Shown here: piece after piece, positions 43,163-53,191 of the stretch
How positions within the stretch are numbered: position 1 is the first letter of the stretch
How the letters are laid out: each line of letters begins with the position of its first letter
Assembly: GCA_030620095.1 (NCBI GenBank)
Contig: JAUTXW010004703.1
Coordinates: 62,001 to 126,000 of the forward strand
DNA from: Kuschelorhynchus macadamiae
Taxonomy: Eukaryota; Arthropoda; Insecta; Coleoptera; Curculionidae
Reading direction: 5' to 3'
DNA length: 64,000 nucleotides
The notes under the pieces: generated by a model
The model's input: only the letters and a program-made list of their open reading frames with translations
Databases searched by the model: none
What the model was told of the DNA's origin: nothing
Position numbers and translations under genes: made by a program

Positions 43163-44075
43163 AGTCGACACTGTTTATAGCGAAACTCTATATAGTGAAA
43201 ACCTCTCTATACTGCAATTTTTTAACGACCTAGAATATTTTAATGAAATTTCATGTAAAAAGCCCTGTATATGATGAATCTGTAAAATACTAACACTATA
43301 TATAATAAAATTTTTACTGGAATTTTACCTATACATTTTTATAACGCCTAATGGTTGGCAATAAATCAGGTAGATTTCTGTGAGAAACCCACTGAATAAC
43401 TCATTTTATACAAACCCGGGGTAAAAACCCATTCTATAGTCCAGGCCTAGTAATTCGCAAAGTCAGGTTCAGTTTGTTTATGTTTAAGAATCAAGTAAGA
43501 TGTCCAAGCCAGTGTGTTAAGTTTAGCTGAGAAAATTAAAGTTTTGGAGGAAGTTGATAAAGGCTGGAAAAAAATTGATGTTGTTGCAAAATTTGGTGTT
43601 TCTCCAAGTTGCGTCTCTCTAATAATAAACAGTTGAGAGAGTATCATCAAGAAAACTAGTGTTCCAAGCCCGTACGCATCAAAACATACTAATATCCGGA
43701 AATTTATTAAAGCAAAAGACTCTACAATTTGCTAAATAATTAACCTGCGTTAATTTTCAAGCTAGTGTAGGATGGCTGAGTGCCTGGAAGATTCGCTATT
43801 CAATTGTTTTCAAGACGGTGTCTGGCGAGAGTGCAAGCGTAAGTCAGGAGGACTGTGTCATTTGGACTGAACGACTTGACGAATGGGAAGAAGAAGACAA
43901 AATGGATCTCGCTACCTTAAAAGACAATGGGGTAATCTACAAAAACTGCTACCGTCGTCGCAGATTTTTTACATGAAGGTTTCTTAGAAATCGACAATGA
44001 TGTTAGTACGACAGATCTCCCAACTGACCAAGATATAATTGACGATATAAAAAGTATAGAAGATCATTAAGAAAT
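43163..44075 (+). mobile_element. Tigger/pogo-like element, internally deleted
   Basis: The left terminus is probably CAGTCGACACTGTTTATAGC at 43163, resembling Tigger CAGTCGAC ends. A leader follows with TATATAGTGAAAACCTC. The transposase ORF is represented by its N- and C-terminal parts only. The right terminus is not seen before a PLE-like motif at 44171. Confidence 0.6.
43500..44070 (+). pseudogene. Tigger-like transposase remnant, catalytic core deleted
   Basis: Broken frames give LSLAEKIKVLEEVDKGWKKI and DVVAKFGVSPSCVSLIIN (psq/CENP-B-type helix-turn-helix), then SVGWLSAWKIRYSIVFKTVS and GESASVS (end of the CENP-B DNA-binding half). After WTERLDEWEEEDKMDLATLK an acidic tail LEIDNDVSTTDLPTDQDIID ends at a stop at 44068-44070. 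The DDD catalytic domain between them is missing, a typical MITE-forming deletion. Confidence 0.7.
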
Positions 44076-44170
44076 GAACTGAAAACGGGGAATGTCCTAC
44101 TAAATTTAGTTCAAGATGGTGTTTAGCGGGTTAGGGACATAAATCAAACCTCAGTTTTTAAAAATTGGTC

Positions 44171-44196
44171 GACGTTTCGACGATTTATTTGTCGTC
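44171..44196 (-). other. Degenerate hammerhead-like stem with GAAAC-GUC
   Basis: Minus strand: GACGACAAATAAATCGTC forms a five-pair stem directly followed by GAAACGTCGACC. Stem II plus the GAAAC/GUC strand of a hammerhead are in order, but the upstream CTGATGA box reads TTAAAAAA. Probably a PLE footprint; inactive as written. Confidence 0.4.
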
Positions 44197-44214
44197 TTTT
44201 TTAAGGCTGAAAGA

Positions 44215-44783
44215 GATCATTTTTTTATTACACTAGGGCCGCTCATAGGATACAAACAAAAATTCATAAAATATACAAGGCTAACAATAACTGAATATTT
44301 TTAAATTCATCTAAAAACAATGTTGGTTTTAGTCTTGGGAAATATAATTATTGAATACTGAGGAATTATTGTTTTATTTTTAAATACATTTTTTGTTAAA
44401 TATAAAACATATACATATGGAAAACAAATAAATACGATCAAAAAGGTAGCCACAACAACATAAAAAGGCAAATTAAATAACAATAATAAAAGGAAACCTA
44501 AGGTTCATAAGTATTTTTATTTGTGACATTTCACTTACCTAATTCCTTAGTATTAGAGGCTCGTAAACAATACAACCAATATAACTTCTCCATAGAACAC
44601 AAAAGATGGTTACCACTATAATACATTAAAACACAAGGTGGCAAACAAACATTCAAAAAGGATTATTAAAAAAAATGCAAATAAATAACTCCGGAACCCA
44701 CTGCAGCAAAAAAAAGATTAACGGCCTAGTTTATATATTAATAAATCTTATCAGTGCTTACAAATAAAAAAGTGATTAGTGCA
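44215..44783. other. Spacer, nothing recognised
   Basis: AT-rich, short ORFs only, no paired termini. Confidence 0.4.
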
Positions 44784-44846
44784 ATGGTTTGTTTACTGGG
44801 GCATGTCAAGAAGTACTTTCTTAACATGCCCCAGTAAAAAAACCAT
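44784..44846. repeat. 63-bp near-perfect palindrome
   Basis: Arms ATGGTTTGTTTACTGGGGCA... and the complement ending CCAT at 44846, loop GTACT at 44813-44817, few mismatches in 29-bp arms. It would form a strong hairpin as DNA or RNA. Could be a residual tiny MITE; no target duplicate was verified. Confidence 0.8.
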
Positions 44847-44924
44847 AGCCTCTTCTTTCATTATACTATCATTAACCTAACCTAGGCCCGATAAAATAAG
44901 ATATGGTTAAGGAAAAATCCCTAG

Positions 44925-44925
<1 letters not shown>

Positions 44926-44996
<71 letters not shown>
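44926..44996. repeat. (TA)n microsatellite, 71 bp
   Basis: First of five TA tracts between 44.9 and 46.6 kb, about 160 bp upstream of a PLE endonuclease scrap. Confidence 0.95.
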
Positions 44997-44998
<2 letters not shown>

Positions 44999-45090
44999 CC
45001 TTATTTTTGTGTATATTTAGATTTTAACGTGTCTTTCAGTCAGTAAAAATGCAGAGTTCAAATAATAAATTTTTTATTATGATAACTGCC

Positions 45091-45115
45091 GTTTCGACAA
45101 ACCAGTCTTCTTGAG
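45091..45115 (-). other. Degenerate hammerhead-like motif near a PLE scrap
   Basis: Minus strand: CTCAAGAAGACTGGTTTGTC with a GAC/GTC stem, then GAAACGGCAG. Same layout as the motifs at 20430 and 44171. It lies just upstream of, and antisense to, the GIY-YIG scrap at 45155. Confidence 0.35.
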
Positions 45116-45154
45116 AGCTTTATGTGATGTGTCTTGTCAATATTGTATGAAAAT

Positions 45155-45290
45155 TTTTTATTCTAGCAATATAGTTTATCAGATTCCTTGCAACAATGTT
45201 TATATTGGACAAACAAGCCAATATTTGGAAAATAGACTAAAAAGTCATAAATACGACAAAAAAACACCACAGCATTAACAAACCAGGAAT
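45155..45290 (+). pseudogene. PLE GIY-YIG endonuclease scrap, copy 1
   Basis: Reads SSNIVYQIPCNNVYIGQTSQ, YLENRLKSHKYDKK. This is the GIY-YIG core (IVYQIPC...VYIGQT) with three residues fewer than copy 2 at 46138. Stops follow. No RT upstream; 5'-truncated. Confidence 0.75.
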
Positions 45291-45334
45291 AGCATTAAAT
45301 CGTGAATACTAACACATTTTGGACCTATGAAAAC

Positions 45335-45335
<1 letters not shown>

Positions 45336-45387
<52 letters not shown>
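45336..45387. repeat. (TA)n microsatellite, 52 bp
   Basis: Ends directly before an AATATAATATAAACAGGGTGTC mariner-like terminus (about 45399). Confidence 0.95.
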
Positions 45388-45392
<5 letters not shown>

Positions 45393-45397
45393 ATATA

Positions 45398-45955
45398 AAC
45401 AGGGTGTCAATTAAGTACTTGTAAAAACTTTAAGAGGTGATTCTTTGACTAATTTTAAGATGAAAACTTCATATGAATCTGGGTCTGAAACGGCTTTGTT
45501 TCTGAAATACAGGGCGTCCAAAAAAACAATTTTATTTGGTTTTTTTGGTGCCAAATTTTTTGCTTATATTTTTGTTAAGGAACATGACAATTGGACAAAA
45601 TTTGGGTTCTGGGTATATTGATGACGAGAAATTCAAATATTACTTTTAAAGTTTTTTATCTAATGTTAGAGGGCGCCACATACAGTGTTGTTCCTAAATT
45701 TAATTAACCATAACTTTTTTGTGAAGCCTTTTATGTAATTTTTGACTAGGCAGACCTATTCTCCATTCAACTTTACATAAAAAAGTTACTCTTAGTGTTT
45801 GTCGCTAAAAGCAGCTGTTTTGGATAAAAAAGGGTTTGAAGTTAAATCTGCGTTAAATTTTTTTAAATTGAATAATTTCCGAGATTTTGAAAAATAAGCG
45901 AAGAAATACTTTTTCAAAATCATATGCTATGTTACTCTATCACATTAACATATCA
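45398..45955. mobile_element. Single end of a mariner-like element
   Basis: AACAGGGTGTCAATTAAGTA at about 45399, and a second terminus-like motif, TACAGGGCGTCCAAAAAAAC, at about 45510. Conserved-looking subterminal sequence follows to about 45955. The second end and a transposase are missing. The double motif mirrors the composite arms at 20872 and 52502. Confidence 0.5.
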
Positions 45956-45962
45956 CCAACTA

Positions 45963-45964
<2 letters not shown>

Positions 45965-46022
<58 letters not shown>
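45965..46022. repeat. (TA)n microsatellite, 58 bp
   Basis: Uninterrupted TA run, 52 bp from the next tract. Confidence 0.95.
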
Positions 46023-46024
<2 letters not shown>

Positions 46025-46072
46025 TTTCCGGCCAAGAACTTTTGATAAAGGTGTGTGAAAGCGCATTTTTAT

Positions 46073-46074
<2 letters not shown>

Positions 46075-46122
<48 letters not shown>
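46075..46122. repeat. (TA)n microsatellite, 48 bp
   Basis: Immediately precedes the second PLE endonuclease scrap (46138). Tyr-Ile reading frames across these tracts are artefacts. Confidence 0.95.
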
Positions 46123-46130
<8 letters not shown>

Positions 46131-46137
46131 TTCAATA

Positions 46138-46430
46138 ATATTGCAGACAAGCAATATAGTTTATTACATTCCCTGCAACAATTGCAACGGTGTTTATATC
46201 GGACAAACAAGCCAATATTTGAGAAATAGACTAAAAAGTCACAAATACGATTAAAAAAAGCACCACAGCTTTACCAAACCACGAAAAGTCTAAAAATCAT
46301 ACATTCAACTATGAACAAGCCAAAATATTAAAAACTAAACCTCAGTTGAAAAAAAAAGGAAATTTTTTGAGGTGGCTGAAATTTATAAAAACAAAGATGC
46401 CATAAACGACAAAAAAAATTAGCAACTTAA
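46138..46430 (+). pseudogene. PLE GIY-YIG endonuclease scrap, copy 2
   Basis: Reads TSNIVYYIPCNNCNGVYIGQ, TSQYLRNRLKSHKYD, a stop, and after frame breaks AKILKTKPQLKKRKFF-like and EVAEIYKNKDAINDKK, the C-terminal end of the endonuclease. Close relative of copy 1 (45155-45290). It is bracketed by (TA)n at 46075 and 46551. Confidence 0.8.
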
Positions 46431-46541
46431 ATAAAATATATATATCTTTATTATAATCATTCACAGACGTTGTATTTGTCTGATTTTAACATAGTGAACG
46501 TCGTTTAATATAATACCCTTAAACCAAGAAAATTAAGAAAA

Positions 46542-46550
<9 letters not shown>

Positions 46551-46600
<50 letters not shown>
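46551..46600. repeat. (TA)n microsatellite, 50 bp
   Basis: Last TA tract of the cluster, preceded by an A-run at about 46538, just 3' of the PLE scrap. Confidence 0.95.
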
Positions 46601-46605
<5 letters not shown>

Positions 46606-47838
46606 CAACATTATTTGAGCCCTGATAATTAGGTAATAACTTCGTAGGAAGCAGGTTTAATTAAATAGAATGCTTACTTTGATCAACATCATATTATAAT
46701 AACTTAATTTTTATTTCATAGAAGTGTTAAAGTATGTTCTCTTTTAAACGTCTTCTCCATATTATGAAAAGTTGGAGTATTTTTCAAGAACTAAAAAAGA
46801 TCAGATTTGAAAAATATCATTCAAATCCATGTAGCTCTAAAAATAGGTTTATTTAATTATTATTATAAAATTGGAAACTGTCAAAAATGTTTTCGGAATA
46901 TTTTTTATGGCCAGTAGTGTTAATGAATTAAATTGGCTTCGTTAAGAAAAAATAATCAGTAATAAATATCATAATAAAGGTGTCTAGTAATTTGTTAAAC
47001 ACACAACTTGATTATCATAAATTGAAATATTTTAAACACAAACAAATTCGTTATGTTATTTAAAAGTTAAGCTTTATTCAATTAAGTAAATTATCTAATT
47101 ATTGTATGACGAGATTAATTTAAAATATAAAATTAAGGATTGGTTTAATCTATGTTCAGCCGTCAGGTGTTTATATAAATATATGTTGTGGGTATAATTT
47201 TTCATAGAAACGGTTTTAGATGTATTTGTCCGAGTCTCAAAGATATAAAATGATACTTATATGCTTTAGTTCTTATGTTTCCATTTATGAACAAGATTTA
47301 AATTAAATTAAGAGTTTACTGAGACAGTTATAAATCTCTGTCAGCATAGAGCTTAAGATCATCCATTCAAAATAGATGTCTGGCCTTGCGAGTGCGAGTT
47401 CCTGGAAGGGCACACACATAACCACGAGTCTTACGAAGAGATATCGAAAATGGGAGCAACGAAAAGAGTAGATGCTATTACCATCTTAAAATCATTACTA
47501 GATGTTGGTGTATATCACCCATCCTGGATAGATGTATCAAAAAAAGGTAGATTGGTTCAGAAAAACCGAAATCAAAGTCATGGGTATCAAACACGTCACG
47601 ATGACGGGTATTATTTCGACCCTCTGCAGTTGTCACATTTGTTAGGTCTCTGTCGCCAGTTCTGCATAGATAGAAAGTTGTAGCACGTAGGGTTTTCTTG
47701 TTAGAGTTGTAGAACCATATCGAATGTTATGATAGTTAATATCTATAGAAAAAATGATTTCAGAAAATTCTTAACCCTGTTTATTGACTATGTTTACAGT
47801 TTTCGTCTAGTAAACATACCATACATCTAAGAGAAAAT
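46601..47838. other. Interval with one unidentified ORF
   Basis: A 77-codon ORF (47450-47683, plus) reads MGATKRVDAITILKSLLDVG then VYHPSWIDVSKKGRLVQKN. It looks less AT-biased than its surroundings, but I recognise no family. It lies upstream of the opposite-strand gene at 47839-49472 and could belong to the same element. Confidence 0.4.
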
Positions 47839-49472
47839 TTATTTTTTCCGTTTATGAGGCGTCCTATCTTCTCTTTTCAAAAACCAACAATAGTCATCCA
47901 TCATGGCTGGATCCCCCGTCCCATCCGAATTTCCACTGTGCTGATATCTTTGTGAAACCTTTCGCCCTGTTCGTCACTAACAGCTCCCAAATTTTTAGGA
48001 AAAAATGACAGATGGGAATGGAGGAAGCGAATTTTTAATGATATTCTCGCACCAAGAGCTTTATAGAGTACATTAACTAATTGTTTATAATTTTCATCCA
48101 TATTGTTGCTTAAAAATCCTCTTTCTACATTAAATGAATTCAACGCTCTAAGTTCCTGCCTGGTAAGTTTTTCCGTAAAATTGACATCGTCCAGCAATTT
48201 TGTGATTTGTGGCCCAATAAAAATATCTTCTTTTAATTTGGCATCACTTAACTGGGGAAAGACTTGTCTTAGGTATTTAAATCCATCACCATCTTTATTC
48301 AAAGCCTTCACAAAGTTTTTCATCAGCCCAAGTTTAATGTGAAGAGGAGGCAAAAGGGCATTTTTGGGATCATCCAGAGGTATAAATTTAACATTTTGAG
48401 ATCCCGGTTGAAATTCGCTTCTTTCTGGCCAAATTTTTATTACATAATGCTAATGTATTGCACGACTGTCCTATAAACAAAGAAAATAGCAATATTTTGT
48501 AAATCCCCCCTGAAGTGCCACTAAAATCGCTATAACATTTAAGTCCCCACATATCTGCCATTTATACATATTGTAGTTTATTTTATCCAAAATCGTGCGC
48601 ATATTTTCATAATTTTCTTTCATTGCAACTGAATGGGCAACTGGTATAGAGGGTTTTAAATTTCCATTATGCAATAACACAGCTTTTAAGCTATATTTAG
48701 ATGAGTCTATGAATAAGCGCCACTCACGGGGAGAATGTTCAATATCAAGTTCTTTCATTAAACTGTCTATATCAGTACCCGCGCACAACGAATTTTCCAT
48801 ACTATAGAATTCAAAAAACATGGCATTTCTTTTTTTGAAATTCGTAGTTTTTGTACCTTTTTTTGGCCAATAGGTTCCATTCCTTAATACGGGAACCCAG
48901 AAGTTCTGACTGTTGCTTGGATAACCCCAAATCACGTACTAAATCATTTAATTCACTTTGAACAATCAAATGTGGCTCGCCGGAACTGGGACCTGTGATA
49001 AAAGTGGGATCGGTGCCCTGTTCTTCTGAGCTGCCTGATGATGCGTTATCTCCATTATCTCCTAAATCAATAGCTTGCCAATTTAAAGGCGCAATCGGTA
49101 CTGGCAAATTTGCATTATGAGGAACAGGTCGTATGGCAGATTGCAAATTTGGATATTCTGTATTGTGCTTTCCCTTTTTGGAATAACCTTCAGTCTTTGT
49201 CAAACAAAAACAACAATCGCCAGAATGATTGGTGGGTTCTCGCCATACCATTGGAACTGCAATAGGCATACTTTTTCTCTTTCCCTTCATCCACTGCACC
49301 AATGATACACTACAACCAACACAGCACACATGGGGAGCCCACCGCTTATCTTGATCCCCAATTAGCGCACCAAAATATTTAAGTAGGCTTTTTTTACATT
49401 TTCGGAAAATAGCCTGGCTTGTGATTTCACCAGAAATTCTCCACAAATATAGCAAAATTTGTCAGGAGACAT
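47839..49472 (-). pseudogene. Unclassified repeat-associated protein: zinc-finger plus RNase H-like region
   Basis: Best start is the ATG at 49472: MSPDKFCYICGEFLV, a CxxC pair. A frameshift near 49430-49395 leads to KRWAPHVCCVGCSVSL and SGDCCFCLTK (two more CxxC pairs, a probable zinc module), then a Pro/Ser linker and LNDLVRDLGLSKQQSELLGS with RIKEWNLL. A second frameshift near 48840 leads to SPREWRLFIDSSKYSLKAVL (RNase H-fold-like strand with Asp), QICGDLNVIAILVALQGGFT, in-frame stops at 48471 and about 48445, PPLHIKLGLMKNFVKALNKD, and AVSDEQGERFHKDI with conserved-looking Glu. After a last frameshift it ends MMDDYCWFLKRED. I recall many multi-copy arthropod and hydrozoan predicted proteins with these motifs but know no name. 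DDE-type transposase is a possibility, not shown; I found no terminal repeats. Confidence 0.6.
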
Positions 49473-49904
49473 TTTGCAACTAAACTTGCTTATCGATACA
49501 CAGAGAACCACTCAATTCGAAACTCAACAGAAGAGTGATGTTTAACGTTTATTTTATGTCTAATGTTGTAAACAACCCAGTCTAGGTAAATTTTCGGTTT
49601 TGAAATGGACCCATTTTAGCCGCCCCACAATAAAATTGTTTACCTGTCAATATAAAAGGTTCTAATTAGGCTAATAAAAAATGGTACGTATTAGGGCTTT
49701 ACGAATATTTTTTTCGTTATTGGGAGGGTATTTCCATCGTGAAAATAATGAGCTGGCCTGTGTTAGAAAAATCTTGTCGGCCAGTGATTAGTCATTTGTC
49801 TATCAGTGACAATGCCGGATCATAATAATGTCTTTTCGTTGTCCAATACCGGAGCAAGTTGGTATTTTAACTTATTTAACTTCATTTGTATGTTATTTTT
49901 TTAG
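49473..49904. other. Spacer, nothing recognised
   Basis: 5' flank of the unclassified gene; no paired inverted repeat with the 3' side at 47690-47838 could be found by eye. Confidence 0.4.
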
Positions 49905-50132
49905 TAGTTTCAAGAGTTTATACTAGTATATATATTTTTTCCCAGAAACGTGGAAATAAATGACAATTTTCTGAATTTAAATGCATAATTTAATAGTAGG
50001 CTACGGCAATTGTTTATGACAACAAACAAAAATATATATTTTGTCTATCTCACGACTTTTGGGTTATAAAGCAGTTTATAAACGTTGTTTTGGTATTTTG
50101 GCTCAACTGATATTTTTCAATTTCTTGAAATA

Positions 50133-51221
50133 ATGGCAGCGTGTGAAAATTATGAAAAATTTGATGCTGGTATGTTTTATACAGAGTAATGGAAATTCTG
50201 AGGACGCCTCAGAATTATATTTCGAAAAGTAAGTAAGCTATTATGGCTATGAAAATCTGTATTATCATTATACATTTTTGCATGTTAGATATCCAGAAAG
50301 AAGGCAACCGTTATTTGAGATATTTGTTCCTTTAAAAGCAAATTTAGTTGAGCACGGATCATTTGTTCACACGCGTCCTAAAACATACAACAGAGAGAAC
50401 AGGGAAAGAAAATGATAGATGTTTTAGGATATATAGATTCAACACCTTCGTCCTCATGTAGAAGAATTGAGATGGAAATTCGTGTAACAAAAACTGAAGG
50501 TCAGAGGATCTTGAAGAAATATTAGTATCATCCATACAAATTTAATATAGTGCAACATTTGCATCCTGGCGATGCCGAGCGCCGGGCACTGTTTTGCCAG
50601 TGGTATTTGCAACAAATCAATGCTAACGATTTATTTGGCAGACTTGTTATCTAGTTAGACGAATGCCTTTTTTCAAGAGCGGCAATATTTAATCATCACA
50701 ATACCAGGAACTGGCATAGTGAAAATCAACACAAAGACGCTTTGGGGTTATGTTTTATGGGGTGTCATTTTTTATTCTAGGCAATATATAGTTTGTAGGA
50801 TAGTACGTAGATACCTAGAAATCTTTGAGGAAGTTATTCCAGTACTGCTCGAAAATATTCCATTAGTCCAATATAATGCTGTTTACCTACAGCAAGATGG
50901 TGCTCCAAGTCACAACTCTAAGCTCTTAAGGGAATTTCTTTATAATAACTTTCCTCAAAGATGGATAGGTACCAACGGACCTGTTATATGGCCTCCACGA
51001 TTTCCAGATCTCTCACTTTTAGATTTTTTCTAAGGCTATATACAAAATGATGTATATAAAACACGATATGAAGACATAGCAGAACTTCGAAAGGCATTTT
51101 ATTTAGCCATTCGAAATCTGCGAATGAAACCAATGGTTCATTTTAACACTATTCAAAGAATTACAAAAATGTGCCAATTTTGCATTAGAGAAAATGGTCA
51201 TCAATTTAAAAATCATCTTTA
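50133..51221 (+). pseudogene. Mariner-like (DD41D) transposase with a 60-bp intron, copy F
   Basis: Starts MAACENYEKFDAGM; after a frame break GNSEDASELYFE, then an intron at 50229-50288 (GTAAGT...TTAG), then KYPERRQPLFEIFVPLKANL, HTRPKTYNRENRE (first helix-turn-helix and linker), YHPYKFNIVQHLHPGDAERR, LFCQWYLQQ, a stop, LDECLFSRAAIFNHHNTRNW (first Asp), AVYLQQDGAPSHNSKLLREF (second Asp), FPQRWIGTNGPVIWPPRFPD and LSLLDFF (third Asp) followed by a stop in place of Leu-Trp. It ends CIRENGHQFKNHL at 51221. I count 41 residues between second and third Asp. Several stops; inactive. Confidence 0.85.
50229..50288 (+). other. Spliceosomal intron in transposase copy F (60 bp)
   Basis: Donor AA/GTAAGT, acceptor TTGCATGTTAG/AT. 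Removing it joins FE-K-YPERRQP in one frame across a phase-2 codon. The same position carries an intron in the related copy at 53192-54221. Confidence 0.8.
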
Positions 51222-51971
51222 ACAATTTGTTTTTTTCTTTTTTTTAATAATGTTATTTTATTGTTACTTTTTGCTATAAAACTGTTGTTACAAACTTACT
51301 GTTATTAAAAAACTCTATAAGTATTTTTATATAAGAAGATACCTATATGCGAGCTATCCAATTCTTCGTTATCAACTTTCAATTGTTTATTTTCGTTTTC
51401 CATTTATGCATCAGAAAATTGTCATTTATTTGCGTGTTTCTGAGAAAAAGTGCAAATTATTATATATTTTTGAAAAGGTAAAAAATGGTAAATTTTATAG
51501 TTTATAAATATACAGGGTGTTCCATTTAAAAACATAAACAATGTCCGATAATTTTTTGACCTGACCCTGTATACTAATTCGGAAAGAAAAAGGAGGAGGA
51601 ATGAGGGGAAAAAATATATAGGAAACAGTTTTCACATTTTCGAAAAGTTATCTGAGAGTTGAGATACAAGGGTGCCTGAAAATGCAACATTTTCAACTTA
51701 GCCCTGTATCTTAAAAACTAAAAGGGCTATGATAATTTTGTTAACGGCATCCAAAACTTAGATATAGTCAAATCCCATTTTTCATGAGCTTATTAACCAA
51801 TCCTCACAATACATATATTTCCATTAAAAAAAAAGGAGATTTGTACTGATGATAGGATGTTGGAAAAAAATAAAACATTTATCTATCGAAAAATAAAAAA
51901 ACATCTAAAGCAATTACTTAAATTTTTTCACTATAGAAATAGAATTTATTCCGTAATTTTGGACACCCCTG

Positions 51972-52499
51972 TATGTAGTAGAATATTCAATTCTTAGCAA
52001 GGGTAAACTTGGAAATAATGCTTATTTTATATCGTCGTATTCGAATAAAAACCTGCATTTCTTCAATGAGTATCCCACAACCTGATTAGCAAGTAGGGTG
52101 ACTTAATTGCTAGACGCACTTGACAAATTTACACATCAAGTATGTAATACGGGCAGATGTCGAGTAAGGATTACAGATATTATCAGCTTAATTTAATATA
52201 TTCACATGATACGTATGAATAGCATTCCTAATTTGCCGCAGCATACCATAAAACTCCCTATATCGAGAATCATTTCATTAGAGCGACTGTAAAAAAGACA
52301 CTCCTTCCAACTTAACGGTGATACACTTTAATCAAGAGACATATTATGAATCACTTAATGTCTTAAGCTATAGGGCTACCAATTATAATAAATTAAATTG
52401 TAATGATGAAAAAAGATACCCACATTTTTAATCGGCTTCAAAGAAATGGAGTTTATGGTTATCAGTTCAAACCTGTGTATCTTTCTTATGTATATACTG
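51972..52499. other. Spacer between two mariner-like elements
   Basis: About 530 bp, AT-rich, no motif recognised. Confidence 0.45.
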
Positions 52500-53191
52500 T
52501 ACAGGGTGTCCGGATTTGGTTGCAAAAGCAGGGTATCTCGCTTATTTTTAAAGATAGAACCTTGCGGTTTTCACGATCCGTAGCTAATTTTTTGTGAAAC
52601 TCATGAAGCCGTAAACAAAATTTTCATAGCCTACTTCTTTTATGAGATACAGGGCGAAATAGAAAATTTTGCATTTTCGGACCCCCTCGTATCGCGGTTA
52701 TCCTTTAACTTAACGCAAAGGAAAAAATTGCTGCTTATGCAGTTTTTTACGTTGGATCCAGTGGCGTAGTCATATTTTTCATTTGAGTTGTTATTTTTTA
52801 GATATGACCCAAAGTTATGTTTTTTAAACGGGACACCCTGTATATTTGTCCAGAAATTGATTTGTCCTTTTAAAAGCTTCTCAAAAATATATAATAGTAT
52901 GGGTCTCTTTTAATAAACAACAACAAAAATCTTAATTTTTATAATTATCACCCCAAATTTTGCAGTAGGCCATGCAAAACAATGCTGCCTTTTATTTAAA
53001 GTCGTTAACAATATGTAACAACAAATATGTAATTAATCTATTTATCAAAATATGTATTGATAATTTCACACCACAAAATTATCACCTACCTAGATTTATG
53101 TAACACAAGAACAAAACAGTAATAAATTATTATGTAACAAGCCTTTCAGCAAAAATCAACTGTCATATAAGAACTACAGCAACCAAGGAAA

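Larger units (their letters stand above)
49905..51971 (+). mobile_element. Mariner-like element with intron-containing transposase
   Basis: Inverted similarity between about 49944-49990 and 51405-51455 (AATAAATGACAATTTTCTGA and its complement). The right side continues through TACAGGGTGTTCCATTTAAA (51511), GACCCTGTATA (about 51566), GCCCTGTATCTTAAAAA (about 51702) to GGACACCCCTG/TA at 51971. The left terminus is eroded. The transposase is on the plus strand, 50133-51221. Confidence 0.7.
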
